From Agapanthus africanus (lineage: Eukaryota; Streptophyta; Magnoliopsida; Asparagales; Amaryllidaceae): a stretch of 64,000 nt of DNA. Location: positions 191,481,739 through 191,545,738 of the forward strand of contig JASDDO010000026.1 of the NCBI GenBank assembly GCA_030015575.1, in the 5' to 3' direction. Each line of letters starts with the position of its first letter. The first letter of the stretch is position 1. This document shows, one piece after another, positions 59,814-64,000 of the stretch. Made by a program: the position numbers and the translations under genes. The notes beneath the pieces are model-generated. The model saw only the letters and a program-made list of their open reading frames with translations. It searched no databases and was not told the DNA's origin.

Positions 59814-61367
59814 ATGCCAAAAATCTCTTTGAAAGATCGGATAGACGCTTCTAAAAACACCACCTGGATACCACAATCCACGTCATTTCAACCCTTTCAA
59901 ACTTTCACTCCTTCTCATGTTGATACCTCTTTTGAGGGTAACGTGGCGACTCATAAATCGATGTCCATTGCTGAACATATTGCACAATCCCGTAGTCGAT
60001 TTTTCACGCCTTTCACCACTCTGGATTCTTTAGGACAACAATTCCAACCTTCTTACTACCAAGATATTGATCCCAGTCCTACCCTTTCTACGCAATCATT
60101 CGATTCCTATTAATCCTACTCGACTTTCACACTTTCAGTCGACAACACTTCTGAACATCAATTTGGGAGTTTCGCGTATCCGAACGAATTTGAATCTTTT
60201 ACTGAAACCCCTTCACAATCCATGTCTAGTCTAGAACAATCTTTAAAAGAATTTCGGGTAGCTTTGTGCGGACAAATGGAGGAATTGAATGTATCCATGG
60301 TCGTCCTCATACAACCTAACGAACCAGCAATCAGCTCCAACCTAGCTTAAAATTTTACAATGTATGATATGGCGAATGAATATGTTGATGAGTTGAGCAG
60401 TGAAAGTGCGCAATCCACTCTTCCAAATCAAGCCTATCTATTCCAAATTGAATTCCAAAACTCCAGTTTTGAAAGTATATCGAGTACACCAAATGATTCA
60501 CCAATTGAAGATAGAATGTTTGATGAGTTGTGCGACTATATAGTGTTTGATTTACCCGATTGTGAAGGGTCCCTGTCAAGTGAAACTACAGCCACTCCCT
60601 TTGATCTCTACACCTCCACTCTAAAACCATAATTTATTGAAAACCAAGCTTTTGTTGAGGTGTCTGAGAAGATTAACTTTCACTTAATTGAGCATTTTGA
60701 CGTTGAGGATAATTTTGATGATGAATCGACAAATTTGGGTGAATTTTTCTCACCAATTTAACACTTTCTTTGAAAACCATGTGGACATCATCCAGAACAT
60801 TTAACTATTTCTCCAAAACCCTATTTAAATCTTGAGTTTATTGATGAATATTTGAATGAATGCATGGATAATCTTGATTTTGAGGTGAATTTAGAGGAAT
60901 CTTTTGAGGATAAACATGTTTTATTGGATGAGTAGGATTTTATGATTCATCATGTCCTTTCCATTGACTGTGAACATACTCCTGCACTTTTGATCGATAC
61001 TATTCCTCGGTTACTTCCCTCCATCATTACCTAACCACAAGACCACTTGATACCTTCATTTCCTTCATCTGGTTTAACAAATTTGGTCGGCCCATGTTTT
61101 CTTGCGAATCATGAAAGGTTTGACCCCATTTCTCATAGTATTGATAAATTAGTGCAGTTAAACAATTCCAGTTTCAAATCAATACAGACTGTACTAATTT
61201 ATTCAATTAATTTTCAACCTCGAATCTGCACTCCATTTCTTTCTCCCTTCCGTTCATCCGCTCATATACCGAGACCATATACCACAACCGTCCACGCACG
61301 GTTCTCGCATATCCTTATTTTCTTTTCTCCACACGTTCTTCCACCAATCCTGGGTGAATCACGATAG
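59814..61367 (+). pseudogene. Coding trace in F, unknown protein
   Basis: Higher coding character than its surroundings. Segments are rich in Ser, Phe, Asp and Glu, with acidic phrases such as NEYVDELSSESAQ and DELCDYIVFDLPDCEG. No zinc knuckle, protease, RT or integrase motif is visible. It may be a gag-side or element-specific protein of a non-autonomous Athila relative. Several breaks are present. Identity is unknown. Confidence 0.4.
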
Positions 61368-63055
61368 AATTTTTGAATGGTTGGTGTTAACTTTTAGTAT
61401 GTGTAAGTTCTTGTATAGATTAATGATTTAGCCCTCCAGACTTTAAATTTCAACGCTTAACAGTGAAAACACTGTTTCACTTAAATTTGGGGGGACCTTT
61501 TTGGGTATTTATATTTTTTATTTTTTCTTGTGTGTGTGTGTTTGTATAATAGCGAATCCATATATTTTGACCCTTCAACAATTTTGACCCTCTTTGTGTA
61601 GTATAACATTGAGGGCACTGTCAAGTCTAAGTTTGGGGGTGTGCTCGATAAGTATCTCTATCTTTTGCATTCATTTGTATATTCTGCATTTGTATACATA
61701 TTTGAAAACCCATAAAAATAAAAAAAATCCAAAAAACATAAAAACTTTGTCGTCTGCTTAGCTAGTGGGAGAACTTAAATTCGAAATCCCGACAGTTTAG
61801 TTTGATAAGATAGGACCAACTAAATCCTATTTTTAGATTTTGAAAACCTGAAAGATAACCCTTCTTTGATTTTAACCATAGCTAATATACGTCTTTGCAT
61901 CACACTACACGTGTCATGATATTTGAAAATTAGATGACAAGTCTGATATGTTTTAAAACATATAAATTGATAAACTATTTTTTGAGGATCAAACATGTTT
62001 GTTCTGAGATAAGTAATATCAAGAATAGTTTATAAAGTAAAGTGGATATGAAGGGATATTATTAAAGCCTTAAATAGGAACTAATTCTGAAGAATAATCC
62101 ATCTGAAATTTGATTGCAATGATTTCACACCCGATCCAGACAAACACGTTTTTTAGTCAAAGAAGAATTGAACAACTGGCTATATCTCCGTTTGCATTGA
62201 ATTATTATGATTTTTCGCGCCAAAATGTGTCTTTTTGTTTTAGGGCCTAGGTAACTTAGGCAATTAAGTTTGCCGAGGTGTCTCTACACCTAAAACCCTA
62301 AAATCAACTAGTTTGGGTGTATTGGCTTAATGCTCGCTAAAAAGCCTAGAATGTCCAATTTAAAACGAAGTCATGGAAGTGTTCTCTCCGAGTTAAAATT
62401 TCTAACGGTTCTTTATTTGAGAATAATCTTGACTAAAAACAAGTTTTTATAAAAAAAATTTAATGAAGATATGAAGGTTTTATCTTATGATAAAGGTTAC
62501 TCCACGTTCACGAAGGTGTGTATGATACGAAAATAAGTAAATGGTGAAGTGAAGAATAAGACCAAGTTTTCTATTAAGGACGATAGAAATTCTGAATTTG
62601 AAACGTAATTGGAAAATGAAACTTAAGAAAAACTTAACTCTTTATAAACTTGTGTGATCCTTTTTAAGTTTTATCCGGTCTTTATTTTGTAACATGGTGA
62701 TCTTTATCAAACTTTTTGAAACATAATGACACTATTTACACCGTACGTAAATACGTATAGGATCTTAAGTTAAATAAAAAGTGAGGTGTGAAAAATAAGG
62801 GTTCGATATTTCTAACTTAGAATAATAGAATTTCTAGCTTTGAAGCTAAATCCTAGGATTAGAACTGACAGTTATTTTGCAAAACTAGCTTGACAGGATT
62901 TTGTCGGTGTAATCCGCTGAAAACACTCAAGAGACAACACTCCTCCTAGTAGGGATACCAAGAAGTTTAACGGCCTGTTGAACGGGCTCAGTGCAATCGT
63001 GTTCCCTACGAAAGTGAGGTTAGGATTTTGTTTTGCTCAGGACGAGCAAAAGATA
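61368..63055 (+). other. 3' non-coding region of F
   Basis: Contains two G-runs resembling Athila-type polypurine tracts (about 61484-61496 and 61630-61643, the latter after the phrase acattgagggcactgtcaag) upstream of the real tract. Nothing else is recognised. Confidence 0.6.
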
Positions 63056-63069
63056 AGTTTGGGGGTATT
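63056..63069 (+). other. Polypurine tract of F
   Basis: agtttgggggtatt immediately before the 3' LTR start tgttcataacg, typical for Athila/Tat elements. Confidence 0.8.
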
Positions 63070-64000
63070 TGTTCATAACGAAAAACAACATTTCAATACC
63101 GCTCATTCATTATCATTTTTGTGTATATTGGTACTATTAATCCGTGTATGTTCAATAAGTACATATTGCAGGTAATCATGTCAAAACATTGGAAACACAC
63201 TCAAATGCATGGATACGATATTTGTGAGCCGAAACTGCAACTAGAATAGAAAACCGATCAGTATTCAAAGAGTTTGCAAAACAATTCAATTGTACACATC
63301 TTTATTCAAGAATGATCCAACATGATACAACTGTGAACACAACCCTTTTGGATGCATGAACCATGGTGGGACAGCCTAGCATTAGTGGGCACACAAGTTG
63401 GGTATAAAAATCATGATTTGTGCAAGTGGGGCTATGTGTGATGAGTGGAAATAAAGATGTGATGTGATTTAAAGTTATCTTTTCCCTCCAAATCAATAGA
63501 TTGCAACCCAAGCTTATATAGAAGAATGAAAAAATTCTAGAGAGATTATAGAGAGGATATAAGATAACCACAAGAAAACGGGCTCCACCACTAAACAGTA
63601 AACAGCCAGGAATGGACATTTACCCTCTACCGCCAGTCCCAACTACCCCTTTTGGCTCCATCTTTCTTCTGGTCATTCCATGTTGTCACATCATCTCATT
63701 TTTATTGTTTGTTTTTGTTGATTTTGTACCAAAAAATACTAAGATAGAAAGCAAGCTCAAGACCATACTTTTACACACTTAGACTATTTTCATTTTGTAA
63801 TTTTGTTGAATTTTTGTACGTAGTAGTTAGTTCACCTTGAGTTCTTTACTTTCTCCTGATCATGCAACCTCTTCATTGAGCTTGCAGGTTTAGATTTTGG
63901 TTATTGAACTCATAGTTTGTATCTTAAAATTGAACTTAATGAAGCTTTTATATTTTCACTTGGGTTCTTAATATCTCTTTTACTTTCTTGCAATTTCATT
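63070..64000 (+). repeat. 3' LTR of F (partial, cut by window end)
   Basis: First 931 bp, aligned with 56746 onward at roughly 90%. The expected end is about 635 bp beyond the window. Confidence 0.85.

Larger units (their letters stand above)
56746..64000 (+). mobile_element. Element F: Athila-like Gypsy element without recognisable pol (fossil, runs off window)
   Basis: Plus-strand element inserted about 145 bp past E's primer site. The 5' LTR is 56746-58311 (1566 bp), primer site 58318, internal 58312-63069, polypurine tract at about 63056, and 3' LTR from 63070 past the window end. The first 900 bp of the two LTRs differ by roughly 10% by eye, suggesting about 4 million years at 1.3e-8. 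The internal 4.76 kb shows no RT, integrase or RNase H motif, so it appears non-autonomous. It is broken. Confidence 0.82.

Overview
The window is plant nuclear DNA made up almost entirely of LTR retrotransposons inserted into one another. The evidence is Ty1/Copia polyproteins of plant type, primer sites complementary to plant initiator-Met tRNA, Athila-like primer sites complementary to tRNA-Asp, LTRs of 1.5 to 4.2 kb and 5-bp target duplications. I see no host gene, tRNA, rRNA or CRISPR array. It looks like gene-poor, repeat-rich chromatin of a seed plant; I cannot name the species.

Nest 1 (1-54752) is five levels deep. Copia O (minus strand, old and decayed) is split by Copia A (minus, 3705-53946, duplication agcaa). 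A is split in its leader by Copia D (plus, 11376-51481, gttta). D is split in its leader by L, a long Gypsy-like element without recognisable genes (minus, 14259-34184, ggagg), and in its 3' LTR by Copia C (plus, 40930-51167, ggcta). L is split in one LTR by Copia B (plus, 15582-23005, caatc). All five duplications are exact, so the order of insertion can be read directly. Hand comparison of LTR pairs agrees with it: A differs by about 5%, D by about 2%, L, C and B by about 1% or less.

Nest 2 (54753-64000) begins with a plus-strand Copia LTR fragment (G), broken by Athila-like element E, itself broken just after its primer site by a second Athila-like element F, whose 3' LTR runs off the window. 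F's LTRs differ by roughly 10%, so it is older than A-D.

C carries one long open gag-pol frame and looks whole. B has integrase, reverse transcriptase and RNase H but no gag. A is broken in several places. D and L had little or no coding capacity although their LTRs are young, so they were probably moved by enzymes of relatives. The Copia elements share LTR blocks and leader signals: a thrice-repeated 17-mer, stem-loops whose arms change together, a GC-rich dyad about 200 nt from the primer site, and a pyrimidine tract ending in CAG just before gag. L contains a degenerate tandem array of small hairpins with compensating arm changes. These non-coding structures are the most interesting content of the window.
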